64,000 nucleotides of DNA from Parapedobacter pyrenivorans_A. Lineage in GTDB: Bacteria > Bacteroidota > Bacteroidia > Sphingobacteriales > Sphingobacteriaceae. Below the pieces are notes generated by a model. That model did not search any database, was not told the origin of the DNA, and was given only the letters and a program-made list of their open reading frames with translations. The translations under genes and the position numbers were made by a program. The first letter of the stretch is position 1. Every line of letters begins with the position of its first letter. The DNA lies in contig NZ_JBHEUZ010000003.1 in assembly GCF_041925275.1 (NCBI RefSeq), positions 124,001 through 188,000 of the forward strand. The letters run 5' to 3'. Below are positions 45,733 to 54,812 of this stretch, one piece after another.

Positions 45733-47718
45733 ATGTCTCCAATAACCCCTATGGCTAAATTCCTGGCATCATGCATCCTATTCGTGATAGCCGCTAACGT
45801 AACCGCTGCCCAAACGTTAGCAGAAGATATTGCGGCACTCAAAGCTTCGTTGCCCGAAAAAAAAGGAGGCGATAAAGTGATGCTATATAAGGACATCGGG
45901 ATGAAATTCCGCTCCGTGAATGTGGATAGTGCCATGTATTATACGGATATGGCATTTAGGGAAGCTGAAGCCATGGACAGTGACTATTACCGTGCAAGGA
46001 TATGGATGACCTACGGTATTTTGTCCTGGGATGCGGGCAAACCCAAGGAAGCCCTTAACTATCATCTAAGGGCAAAACCCATTTTGGAAACATCAAAAGA
46101 ACACTACGTGCTCGGCAGCCTCTACACAAACTTAGCCAATGCGTATGAATCCCTAGCTGAATTTGACACCGCTGTTAAATATCAGTTCAAGGCACTTGAA
46201 AATTTTATAGCAGGAAAAGACAGCGTTTGGATTGCGGGAGCATACCTGAATTTGGGAAATAGATACAAGATTATCCAAGAAACAGACCTGTCCTTGGAAT
46301 ACTATCTAAAGGCATTGGATATATATAAGAAAATAAGGAACGATTATTATGTAGCGATGAGCTATAACAGTGTGGCTGCCGCATATTTGCAGAAAAAGCA
46401 GTTCGATAAGACGTTTGAATTTGCCAAGAAATCGGCGGACGGGTACGAGGCAATTGGAGCAAGATTGGAAAAAGCCTATCCGCTGACGAATATGGCGCTG
46501 TCAAGTTGGGGGATGGGAAAGTTGGCAGAAGCGGAAAAATATCTTATACAGTCCATGGCCATACAAGAGGAAAGAGGGGAGCGGTTGGCGATTTTGTTTT
46601 TGAAGAATGATCTTGCGAACATACACCTGGCGCAAGGGAAGGTGAGCAAGGCCGAAACATTGGCCTTGGCTATTCTGGCAGAAGCTGAACAAATGAATTT
46701 TGTTCCAGGCATTGAAACATTTTCAAAAACACTGTCACAGATTTATGAGAAGATGCCGAATTACAAAAAAGCCTTAGCTTACCTTAAAAAGCACATAGAT
46801 GGCAAGGATAGTCTTTATTTTTCGGAAAAAGCCCGTGAAATGCTCAATTTAAGAGAAAAATATGAAGCCGCCGAAAAAGAAAACCTCATCCTCCAACAAC
46901 GGGCAAAAATAGCAGACCACCAACTCACCCTCAAAAACAGGGGGTTATGGATTTTCGGGCTACTAGCGTTGGCAATCATCATCGGGTTGATAGGCTTTCT
47001 GCTGTACAAACAACAAGTGCTCAAAAACATCAGGCAACAAAAAGACAACGAAATGCAACTTGCTTTGGAGAAAATAGAGACACAAAATCGGTTGAAGGAA
47101 CAGCAACTATCCATATCGAGAGATTTACATGATAATATCGGAGCGCACCTTACATTCATTATCTCCGCCATAGACACGGCAAAACAACTTGTGGGTCATC
47201 GCGAACCAAAACTATTCGAAAGGCTTGGCGATATGGGTTCATTTGCCAAAGATACCATACGGGAATTACGGGACACCATCTGGGCGATGAACAGACCTGC
47301 CATCAGCATCGAGGACTTGAAATCACGGATTGCCAACTTTATCGAAGGCGCCAATCAGACAACCATGAACGTCTCGCTGTCTTTTGTAGACGAAGTCAAA
47401 GACGAAAAAGATCTGCTCTTTAACTCGAAAGCGGGAATGAACGTCTACCGCATACTGCAGGAAGCCGTGAACAATGCACTGAAACACGCCGATGCGACCC
47501 GTATCGATATCAGTTTTGCCCGGCAAAGCGACTTATTGCAGATACGGATAGATGACAACGGAAAGGGCTTCGACACACTGGAAACACAGGACGGAAACGG
47601 GTTGCAAAACATGAAAAACAGGGCCGGTGCACTCGGCGGCACCCTACACATATCCACAGAAAATGGCCTAACACGAGTGGAATGCCGTTTTCCAATACAG
47701 TCAAATGAGCCTTCGTAA
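45733..47718 (+). CDS. TPR-containing sensor histidine kinase
   Basis: 661 aa (ATG at 45751 is an alternative start). Signal/first helix (FLASCILFVIAANVTAAQ), periplasmic TPR solenoid (~50-370), one transmembrane helix (GLWIFGLLALAIIIGLIGFLL, near residue 405-425), a coiled coil, then a HisKA_3 dimerisation helix with H466 in SRDLHDNIGAHL and a HATPase with NNALKHA (N box), DNGKGFD and GNGLQNM. It would sense through its TPR domain and phosphorylate a NarL-type regulator. Its 3' end overlaps the convergent regulator gene by 18 bases. It follows the CHAT operon after 25 bases. Confidence 0.9.
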   Translation: MSPITPMAKFLASCILFVIAANVTAAQTLAEDIAALKASLPEKKGGDKVMLYKDIGMKFRSVNVDSAMYYTDMAFREAEAMDSDYYRARIWMTYGILSWDAGKPKEALNYHLRAKPILETSKEHYVLGSLYTNLANAYESLAEFDTAVKYQFKALENFIAGKDSVWIAGAYLNLGNRYKIIQETDLSLEYYLKALDIYKKIRNDYYVAMSYNSVAAAYLQKKQFDKTFEFAKKSADGYEAIGARLEKAYPLTNMALSSWGMGKLAEAEKYLIQSMAIQEERGERLAILFLKNDLANIHLAQGKVSKAETLALAILAEAEQMNFVPGIETFSKTLSQIYEKMPNYKKALAYLKKHIDGKDSLYFSEKAREMLNLREKYEAAEKENLILQQRAKIADHQLTLKNRGLWIFGLLALAIIIGLIGFLLYKQQVLKNIRQQKDNEMQLALEKIETQNRLKEQQLSISRDLHDNIGAHLTFIISAIDTAKQLVGHREPKLFERLGDMGSFAKDTIRELRDTIWAMNRPAISIEDLKSRIANFIEGANQTTMNVSLSFVDEVKDEKDLLFNSKAGMNVYRILQEAVNNALKHADATRIDISFARQSDLLQIRIDDNGKGFDTLETQDGNGLQNMKNRAGALGGTLHISTENGLTRVECRFPIQSNEPS

Positions 47719-48363
47719 GCGGGCTTCCTGCACCGCATCCAGCTTGGAATGTACCTGCAATTTTTGATAAATGTTTTCGATGTGCTTCCGCACCGTGGAG
47801 GGCGACAAAAACAGGTTTTCTGCAATGCGCGTGTAAGGCAGTCCCTTGGCGAGCTGCTCCAGTACCTCCACCTCTCTACCGGAGAGCTTCACTTGATCAC
47901 ATTGGTCTGCAGCAGCCGATGGCTCCAGCGGGTTCCGCAGCAAATTCAGCGCCTTCCTGGCAATGGAGGGCGTCATGGCAGCCCCTCCTGCCATGGTTTG
48001 GATAACAGCTTGGTACAAGTCTTCGGGGGCCGTATCCTTCAACAAATAGCCATCCGCACCGTTTTGAATAGCCCGGAAAATACGAGACTCATCGTCAAAT
48101 ACCGTCAGCATCAAGATCTTTATTTGGGGATATTTTGCCTTGATCAGCCCTGTCGCTTCGATACCATCCATTTCAGGCATCTCGATATCCATCAATATGA
48201 GATCAATCGGCTTCCCTTCAAATGCAATCTTGCTCAACGCTTGCACACCCGAATGGGCGGTAAATACGATCCGGATATCATCGTAAAATGAAAGTTTATC
48301 GGCAACCGCGTTGATGAGGAACGGGTTGTCGTCTACAATGGACAGTCTAAGCAATTTCTTCAT
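47701..48363 (-). CDS. NarL/LuxR-type response regulator
   Basis: 220 aa from the ATG at 48363 (longer in-frame reading upstream belongs to the kinase gene). The receiver domain has acidic pocket DD (11-12), phospho-acceptor D59 in LILMDIEMPEMDG, T87 and K109 in YLLKDTAP. A LuxR HTH (~155-215) has LSGREVEVLEQLAKGLPYTR and LSPSTVRKHIENIYQKL. All switch residues are intact. It is co-transcribed with the TPR kinase upstream (17-base overlap) and converges, overlapping 18 bases, with a second kinase of the same family. It is the natural candidate to bind the dyad promoters nearby. Confidence 0.95.
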   Translation of the reverse strand: MKKLLRLSIVDDNPFLINAVADKLSFYDDIRIVFTAHSGVQALSKIAFEGKPIDLILMDIEMPEMDGIEATGLIKAKYPQIKILMLTVFDDESRIFRAIQNGADGYLLKDTAPEDLYQAVIQTMAGGAAMTPSIARKALNLLRNPLEPSAAADQCDQVKLSGREVEVLEQLAKGLPYTRIAENLFLSPSTVRKHIENIYQKLQVHSKLDAVQEARLRRLI

Positions 48364-50284
48364 CTTTCTGGTGTTTGATGGGTATGCGGCAGGAAACGAC
48401 GGTTTTTCCTTTTTCTGAAACAAGCTCCAGCTCGCCATGCAGCACTTGAGCGCGCCTACGCATGTTTTCGAGGCCATTTCCCCGCTCGGCGCGTTCAACG
48501 TCGAATCCCTTCCCATCGTCTTCCACCGTCAACAGGAACAGACCGGCATCTCGTCCAAACGTCACGGCAATCGTCTTAGCTTCCGCATACTTGATGGCAT
48601 TATTTACCGCTTCCTGCAAAATCCGGTACAGCCACATACCGGTCCTTGAATCGAATATAATGGTGTCACCTTCCACATCCGTGCGGAAAACCAGCCCCAC
48701 CTCCCCTGCTACCAGGTTGGCCTTTTCGATAAAGTCAGAAACGCGGGTCTCCAGGTCTTCCAGGGCAATTTGATCTTTATTCATGGCCCATATCGTATCG
48801 CGCAGTTCCTGGATGGTATCTTTTGCAAAGGCCCCCATGTGCGCGAGCCGTTCGGTAAAGCGGGTGTTCTGGTCGCCGACGAATTGTTTAAGCGTATCGA
48901 TCGCCGATATGATAAAGGTGAGCTGTGAGCCGATGTTGTCGTGCAAATCGCGGGAGATAGCTAGCCGTTGTTCCTGCAACCGGTTTCGGTGTTCAATGTC
49001 ATTGAGGGTCAATTTCAGCGCAGCTTCCCGTTGTACCTGCTGGCTTTTCAGCTGTTCCTGCTTGTACAGCAACGTCCCAATGGCGGCGAGACCTATTGCC
49101 AGGAACGAAAGCCCGAAAATCCATTGGTTCCTATTTTTTACGAGCAGCTCACCTTCGGCCAATTGTGCGCGTTGTTCGGCCAGCAAACGCTCTTTCTCGG
49201 CTGTTTCGTACTCAACGGCCAGCTCATTGACCTGCTTAATCTTCGCTTCCGAAAGCCGCTTGTCCTCATTGGCTTTATACTTTTCGAAGTAAGCGAGTGC
49301 GGTCTTGTAATCCCCCTTTTTCCGATATAGCTCGTGCATGCGGTTATACGCTTGCGACAGGTAATTCGTCTGCCCCGTGTTTTCCAACTCTTGCGTCACC
49401 TTCTCCAACACGGCTTGCGATTCGGCCAGCAACCCCTGTTCCATATAGATCTTGCCCAAATTGACGCGGGCTATATAGCGCTGTTCTTTGGCGTCTTCGA
49501 GCGCCAGCAGGGTATATTTCTCCGCCAAGTCGAGTTTTCCCATCTTGGTATACGTATTTCCCAGGTTCGAATACCACGTATGCAGGAAGCTGGAATTAGG
49601 TGCTTTCTTGAAATGCTCGACAGCTTGAAGGTTATACGCAATCGCCTCCTCATATTCGGCGAGCCCATCATACGCGATACCGATCAACCCGTAAGCCCGT
49701 CCGATAAAATTCTCGTTGGTAACCCCTTGAATCTCCAGCCCTTTTTTATACCACACTATCGCTTTACGATAGTCTCCCATCCGGTCGTACGTATAACCGG
49801 TCTGCAATACGGCATTCAGTTCGTGGTTCCTGCTGGGCAGCGCTTTGCGGGTATCAATCAGGAGGTGCCCCGTTTGCAAAGCCTTCTCGTATTGTCCCTG
49901 GAGCTGCAGCAATACTACTTTATAATGCAGCGCATTTGCCGCAATGGAATCGTTTACGCCTTTGAGCGTTTGATAGGCCGAGTCCAACGCCTCGGCCTGC
50001 CGCTTGTCGTTTTCCAGAAAGCGATGGAGCATGGCTCGCTCGAAAAGAACCTTTCCCCGTATTTCGGGTGTTTTCGCTCCCGCTAACGCCTGTTCAAGCA
50101 ATACGAGCGCCGTATCCGGATTGTTGCCCGCATACTGATAACTCAGTTGAATCAGCAATTTCGATCGCTCATCTCCGTGCCGCGATGAAACCAGTTGTTT
50201 CAGGCTGTCGGTTGGCGAACGTACCTTTCCAAAGGCTGTCTCGCCGACAATAAATATTAACGCTACAAAAACTAGACTTTTCAT
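48347..50284 (-). CDS. TPR-containing sensor histidine kinase
   Basis: 645 aa, built like the kinase at 45733-47718: signal peptide, periplasmic TPR solenoid (~40-355), one membrane helix (WIFGLSFLAIGLAAIGTLLY), coiled coil, HisKA_3 with H448 in SRDLHDNIGSQL, and HATPase with NNAIKYA, DDGKGFD and GNGLENM. The catalytic parts of both kinases are close relatives (shared AKDTI-ELRDTIWAMN blocks), the sensor parts are not. It overlaps the response regulator gene by 17 bases, so it is the cognate pair. A TATGTTTG -7 element (50321-50328) lies upstream. Confidence 0.92.
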   Translation of the reverse strand: MKSLVFVALIFIVGETAFGKVRSPTDSLKQLVSSRHGDERSKLLIQLSYQYAGNNPDTALVLLEQALAGAKTPEIRGKVLFERAMLHRFLENDKRQAEALDSAYQTLKGVNDSIAANALHYKVVLLQLQGQYEKALQTGHLLIDTRKALPSRNHELNAVLQTGYTYDRMGDYRKAIVWYKKGLEIQGVTNENFIGRAYGLIGIAYDGLAEYEEAIAYNLQAVEHFKKAPNSSFLHTWYSNLGNTYTKMGKLDLAEKYTLLALEDAKEQRYIARVNLGKIYMEQGLLAESQAVLEKVTQELENTGQTNYLSQAYNRMHELYRKKGDYKTALAYFEKYKANEDKRLSEAKIKQVNELAVEYETAEKERLLAEQRAQLAEGELLVKNRNQWIFGLSFLAIGLAAIGTLLYKQEQLKSQQVQREAALKLTLNDIEHRNRLQEQRLAISRDLHDNIGSQLTFIISAIDTLKQFVGDQNTRFTERLAHMGAFAKDTIQELRDTIWAMNKDQIALEDLETRVSDFIEKANLVAGEVGLVFRTDVEGDTIIFDSRTGMWLYRILQEAVNNAIKYAEAKTIAVTFGRDAGLFLLTVEDDGKGFDVERAERGNGLENMRRRAQVLHGELELVSEKGKTVVSCRIPIKHQKDEEIA

Positions 50285-50430
50285 GCGGTATATCGGCTCG
50301 TTTGAAGCAATTGATTACGCCAAACATACAAGATTTATAGCAATGAATTTTTATGAAGTGTATTTTTTTAGTCAATCTTGGCAAAAAAAAGTAACTTCGT
50401 ACGATGCTGGATTATACTCGCAACTGAATC

Positions 50431-51241
50431 ATGGATGCAAAATCTCGCCCAACGGCGATAGAAAACACTTCCGGCGATTATCACCTTCTGGCTGATATCG
50501 GCCGTAAATTACGGCAATCCTACGCTCCCGACAGCAACTGGCAGCTCCCTTTTGAAATCAAGCAGCAATTGGCCGTGCTCGACCAGATTGCATGGCATAG
50601 CAACAGGTGGTACTCCCTTTTTCAACTTTCTCTATTGCAGTAGTAACCTGCCTCAATTAGTAGGCGATACGATCGGGCATTCGAGCCCTACGGGATGGGA
50701 TCCAAGGTATCTATCAATCGTCCAGGACCACAGGAGCATCGTTGATTTTTTGTCGGTTCGTAAACGGCTCATCGCTGGATTACCGGACGGCATCCGTCCG
50801 CTACCGGTATCGTCCGTATGCGGTGGGTCTATCTTGAACTTGAAGAACAAGCACATGCGCATGCATTACAAATGCACGCCTTTAGTGTCTGATGCGTCCG
50901 GTAACGTCGTGCTGAGCTTCGATTACATGGAAGACATCACCACATTGATGACTACTGCAAATGGGTACTGGATGCGGTTCAACTTAAATGGCCAGCCTGC
51001 GCACTGGCATTCGGACCGCCGGAAGACGGTAAGGAAAGACATCTTATCACCGCGCGAAAAGCTGTTGATCGGCCTTTGTCAAAAGGGCCACGCCATCGGT
51101 GAGATAGCCGAGATGGTATCTGTAAGTAGACAAACAGCCAAAAACCAACTGAATACCGTACGAAATCGGTTGTTTGCACGCGACAACACATCGCTTGTTC
51201 AACTCTCCCTCCTCGCTGGGTTACTCGACACAACGTCCTAA
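50431..51241 (+). pseudogene. PAS/LuxR-type transcription regulator with an apparent frameshift
   Basis: The first frame (ATG 50431, stop 50641-50643) encodes an N-terminal part ending LDQIAWHSNRWYSLF; the next frame carries the rest to 51241, with a PAS-like region (SSNLPQLVG, SVCGGSILNLKNKH, YMEDITTLMT) and a LuxR HTH (LSPREKLLIGLCQKG, VSRQTAKNQLNTVRNRL). Removing one T from the T5 run at 50618-50622 would join them as WYSLFNF then LYCSSNL, giving about 269 aa, which matches the layout of intact relatives as I know them. It may be a decayed gene, a slippage-controlled gene or a sequencing error. The downstream receptor is a likely target. Confidence 0.7.
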
Positions 51242-51267
51242 CTCCAATCAGTTTCCGGGTTCATTTT

Positions 51268-51314
51268 ATAGTACGCCGTACTATTGCTTGCTTCCTTTAC
51301 AGCAAGTAATATTG
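51268..51314 (+). promoter_or_regulatory. Palindrome-overlapped promoter of the TonB receptor gene
   Basis: Perfect 17-bp palindrome ATAGTACG-C-CGTACTAT (51268-51284). Its core GTACGCCGTAC is directly followed by TATTG (-33, 51282-51286), 20 nt and TAATATTG (-7, 51307-51314), the same geometry as in the CHAT locus. Confidence 0.6.
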
Positions 51315-51361
51315 CCAAGTGTCCTAGCATGGGGATATCAGAACGCTGTTACCAAAAAAAG

Positions 51362-53803
51362 ATGAAGAATATCTATTTTGCCGCTGTATCGTTGCTTCTT
51401 AGCTTCCATTTGCTGGCGCAGCAAACGAATCCGTCTGTTATCATTGGAAAGGTGATGGATATTGAAAGGGAACCGCTTGCCGCGGCAACGCTTTCGCTCT
51501 TTCGCTATACCGATTCGACACTATTGAAGGTGGAATTAACTGACGATGGGGGCTCCTTTCAATTCGATGAGGTGGCAGCAGGCACTTACATGATCGGTGT
51601 CACGTCGACAGGGCTGGTTCCTTATACATCCACGCCTATTACCCTTACCCCTGGAATTACCTTCAATGCAGGAAGTATCACATTAGCACCCGACTACATT
51701 GAACTTGACGAGGCTGAGGTGACTACCTCCCGCCCCATAGTAACCCCTCATCCCGACCGGACAATCGTTAACGTTGGCCAGTTGCTATCGGCGGCGGGAG
51801 GTACCGTGCTAGACGTGCTGAAACAGTCGCCCGGTGTTTCCACAAGTTCGGAAGGTGGCCTTTCCATACGGGGTAAAGCCAACATCACCGTGCTGATTGA
51901 CGGCAGGCCTACCCACCTGAGTGGCTCGGAACTAACCGACTACCTACAGGGAATGCCCGCCGATCAGTTGCACCAAGTTGAAGTGATCACCCGCCCATCG
52001 GCCAAATACGATGCACAGGGAACCGGCGGCGTCATCAACCTGAAAACCAAGCAAGGGTTGACCAACGGCTTCAATGGGAATTTCAGTGTCAGCGGACACC
52101 AGGGCCGGACATTCAGCTCGGCAAACAACATAGACATCAACTGGAAGCAAAACAGCTTCAACGTGCTCTTCAATTACGGGTACACGCTGTCCAACCCAGT
52201 CATCGAGTTGAAGTACCACAACGTGATGCGTGATAAAGACGGGCGGACAGAATCCATTGAGGACAAAACGTTTCTATCAGAAAGCAGCACGGCCACACAC
52301 AATCTGCGTACAGGGTTGGACTATACATTGGGAAAAACGACCATCGGTGCCACTTATAACGGCAATTTCAAACGATACCCGGACCAGCAAAACCGCAGCC
52401 GAAGCGATATCTCATTTCCACAACAAGCGCTGACAGCCGTCAATACATCCACCCGTAAGCGGGAGATCCGCAATCCTGTCCAGACCTTCAATGCTTATCT
52501 TACGCAGCAGTTGGGTAAACGCGGTGCTACTTTTTCGGTAGTCGCTGATTACCTAGCCTATAACCGGCCGCTGACGTATTTCCTCACCAACGACTTTTCC
52601 GTATCCGGGCAGCCGGAGCTGGGTGAGCACCTACGCATCCGCCAGCGCATTTCCAGCAATATAGACATCTATGGCGGCAAGGCTGACCTGACCTACCCGA
52701 TTTCGGAAAAAGCCACGGTTACGGCGGGCGTGAAAACAACGCTCATGAAAATGGACAATGATGCGGCTTTCGAAATTTATAGCGCGCAATCGGACGATTA
52801 TGTAAAGGATAGCGAACGAAGTTCACATTACCTATTCGACGAAAACATCCATGCAGCGTACGTAGATTTCGACCAACGACTTGATGATACATGGCAATTG
52901 CAGGTAGGCTTACGGTTAGAAAACAACCGTAGCGATGGGGAGAATATCGATAGGAAAGAGCGCTTTAATCGTAGGCATACCAAGCTCTTCCCGTCGGTTA
53001 GCCTTACGCTGCAGGCGAACGAAAACCACTCGTTCACCGCGAGTTTTTCACAGCGGATCAACCGGCCGGAATACAGCCAATTGATCCCGTATTCATTCTA
53101 CACCGATTTACTGTATTACCAGCAAGGAAACCCGCGGATCGCTCCGGAAGTGGACAACTCCATCCAGCTAAGCCATACGTTCGCGGGTAAACTAACCACC
53201 TCCGCTGCATATTCTCGATTGAACGACGTGATCATCTGGACCTACAGCCGCGAAGACGGCAGTCAGGCCCTCGTCTATGGCTTCGGCAACATCGATCGGA
53301 TGGACACGTACAGTATGACGATTGACTACACGGACCAGCTCGCTTCATGGTATGTGGTGATAGTCAATGCGACAACGGGTTATGACAGCTACCAAGGCAT
53401 GCTTTCGGAGGATTATACGGATAACGGCGCCGGTTTCGCGTACGCCCAGTTACTAAACCAGCTGCGGTTTAATGGTGGGTGGGCAGCGGAGGTGACTGGA
53501 ATGTTCATGAGCAGCTACCAGGATGGCCCGCTTGCCATCGGCGACCCATACGGGCAAGTCAACGTTACGGTGGTTAAAAGGGTGTTTGGTGATAAGGGTA
53601 GTATCCGCTTTCTTGCAGCAGATATTTTTGGCACCGACCAGTATAAAACATACTCACGCCAGAAAGCACTGGATTCCAAATCTTACCAGAACGGTTTCAC
53701 CCGTCGGTTCGGTTTATCGTTCACCTACCGCTTTGGCACGGGTCAGAGGCCACAAACCAAAGCGCCTTCTTCCAGTACGGAGAATGAGGCAGGGCGGCTG
53801 TAG
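51362..53803 (+). CDS. TonB-dependent receptor, OMP_b-brl type
   Basis: 813 aa from the ATG at 51362, which opens a signal peptide (AVSLLLSFHLLAQQ); upstream in-frame codons are not credible. An N-terminal CarboxypepD_reg-like domain (~22-110, VIIGKVMDIEREPLAAATLS), a plug domain (~125-215, VLDVLKQSPGVSTSSEGGLS, SIRGKANITVLIDGRP), then a 22-strand-type barrel. The last strand (FGLSFTYRFG) is followed by a ~20-residue Gln/Ser/Thr-rich extension, unlike the usual terminal aromatic. It imports an unknown ligand. It has its own palindrome promoter and the LuxR-type gene before it, which probably form a regulator-target pair. Confidence 0.92.
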   Translation: MKNIYFAAVSLLLSFHLLAQQTNPSVIIGKVMDIEREPLAAATLSLFRYTDSTLLKVELTDDGGSFQFDEVAAGTYMIGVTSTGLVPYTSTPITLTPGITFNAGSITLAPDYIELDEAEVTTSRPIVTPHPDRTIVNVGQLLSAAGGTVLDVLKQSPGVSTSSEGGLSIRGKANITVLIDGRPTHLSGSELTDYLQGMPADQLHQVEVITRPSAKYDAQGTGGVINLKTKQGLTNGFNGNFSVSGHQGRTFSSANNIDINWKQNSFNVLFNYGYTLSNPVIELKYHNVMRDKDGRTESIEDKTFLSESSTATHNLRTGLDYTLGKTTIGATYNGNFKRYPDQQNRSRSDISFPQQALTAVNTSTRKREIRNPVQTFNAYLTQQLGKRGATFSVVADYLAYNRPLTYFLTNDFSVSGQPELGEHLRIRQRISSNIDIYGGKADLTYPISEKATVTAGVKTTLMKMDNDAAFEIYSAQSDDYVKDSERSSHYLFDENIHAAYVDFDQRLDDTWQLQVGLRLENNRSDGENIDRKERFNRRHTKLFPSVSLTLQANENHSFTASFSQRINRPEYSQLIPYSFYTDLLYYQQGNPRIAPEVDNSIQLSHTFAGKLTTSAAYSRLNDVIIWTYSREDGSQALVYGFGNIDRMDTYSMTIDYTDQLASWYVVIVNATTGYDSYQGMLSEDYTDNGAGFAYAQLLNQLRFNGGWAAEVTGMFMSSYQDGPLAIGDPYGQVNVTVVKRVFGDKGSIRFLAADIFGTDQYKTYSRQKALDSKSYQNGFTRRFGLSFTYRFGTGQRPQTKAPSSSTENEAGRL

Positions 53804-53823
53804 TATGGACGGCGAGCTTGCCT

Positions 53824-54810
53824 TTACTGCTGAGAGGCCTCCTTTTCGGCTTTTTTCGCCTGCTTCCTAAAAAAACCGCGGAACAGGAAATTGTGCTGTA
53901 GCGCTTCCATGTTCTGGTCCAGTTTTTCGGTACTTGCTTCGAGATTCATCAAGGTCTGTTTGATGCTTTCGGCCGCTTCCGGGTCGTTGAGCAGCACTCC
54001 TACGGCATTGTCCTTATCATCCAGTTTACCAGCCGTTTGATGGAGGTTGGTTACCAGCGCAGACGCCGTTTGGGTAATGCCTTGCAGCTCGGCCACGGCG
54101 CTACGTAGGTTTCCATAAACGACCGTGTCGGTAAGCAGATCGTTGATTAGCGTTCCCTCGGCGTTCAGCTTAGTGGTCAGCTGGTTGAGCGCATTGGATG
54201 CTTTGGCCGTATTGGCAGCCGTTTGGTTCAGGTTGCTGATCATCTGCTTAATCTGCACCGCCATCAGCGAATCGGTCAACACCGCACCCATGGTACCCTC
54301 ACCACGCGCGATACGGCTACTTATTTCGCCGAAATTGCGGGTAATCTCCACCAGGTTTTCGTTATTGGTTTGCAAGGTAGCCATCATCGCATCCAGACCA
54401 CCGGCTTCGGCTGCTTGCAAAACATCGCCATCTTCAATGGCAGGCACATCGCTGCTGCCACCTTTAAGGACGATCAGCTTGTTTCCAATAAAGCTCTCCG
54501 ATCCAATTTCGGCAACGGCATCCTTACGGATGTACTCGCGCGAGGAAGATTCAATATCCATCGCTATTTCAACATCTTGTAGGTTTTTGAAGCTGATACT
54601 CTTAATGGTACCGATTTTAACCCCCGAGAACCACACATTGTTGCCGGGCTTCAGGCCGCTCACATCACCGAATACCGCGGTGACCCTAACGGTCTTCGAA
54701 AAGCGGTTTTGCTGCCCTCCAAGCACCAAGATACCCGCAACGAGTATGATGATGCCGATCAGCACAAACAATCCTACGATTACTGAACGTTTATTTTCGT
54801 TAGCACTCAT
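53824..54810 (-). CDS. MlaD-family MCE lipid transport protein
   Basis: 328 aa. One N-terminal transmembrane helix (VIVGLFVLIGIIILVAGILVL), an MCE domain (~35-120; TVRVTAVFGDVSGLKPGNNVWFSG in part, with the hydrophobic pore-loop region), and a long helical C-terminal half (ISNLNQTAANTAKASNAL onward). MCE proteins form hexameric rings that pass phospholipids between membranes. It is the last gene of a permease-ATPase-MCE operon, starting 2 bases after the ATPase stop. Confidence 0.93.
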   Translation of the reverse strand: MSANENKRSVIVGLFVLIGIIILVAGILVLGGQQNRFSKTVRVTAVFGDVSGLKPGNNVWFSGVKIGTIKSISFKNLQDVEIAMDIESSSREYIRKDAVAEIGSESFIGNKLIVLKGGSSDVPAIEDGDVLQAAEAGGLDAMMATLQTNNENLVEITRNFGEISSRIARGEGTMGAVLTDSLMAVQIKQMISNLNQTAANTAKASNALNQLTTKLNAEGTLINDLLTDTVVYGNLRSAVAELQGITQTASALVTNLHQTAGKLDDKDNAVGVLLNDPEAAESIKQTLMNLEASTEKLDQNMEALQHNFLFRGFFRKQAKKAEKEASQQ

Positions 54811-54812
54811 AA

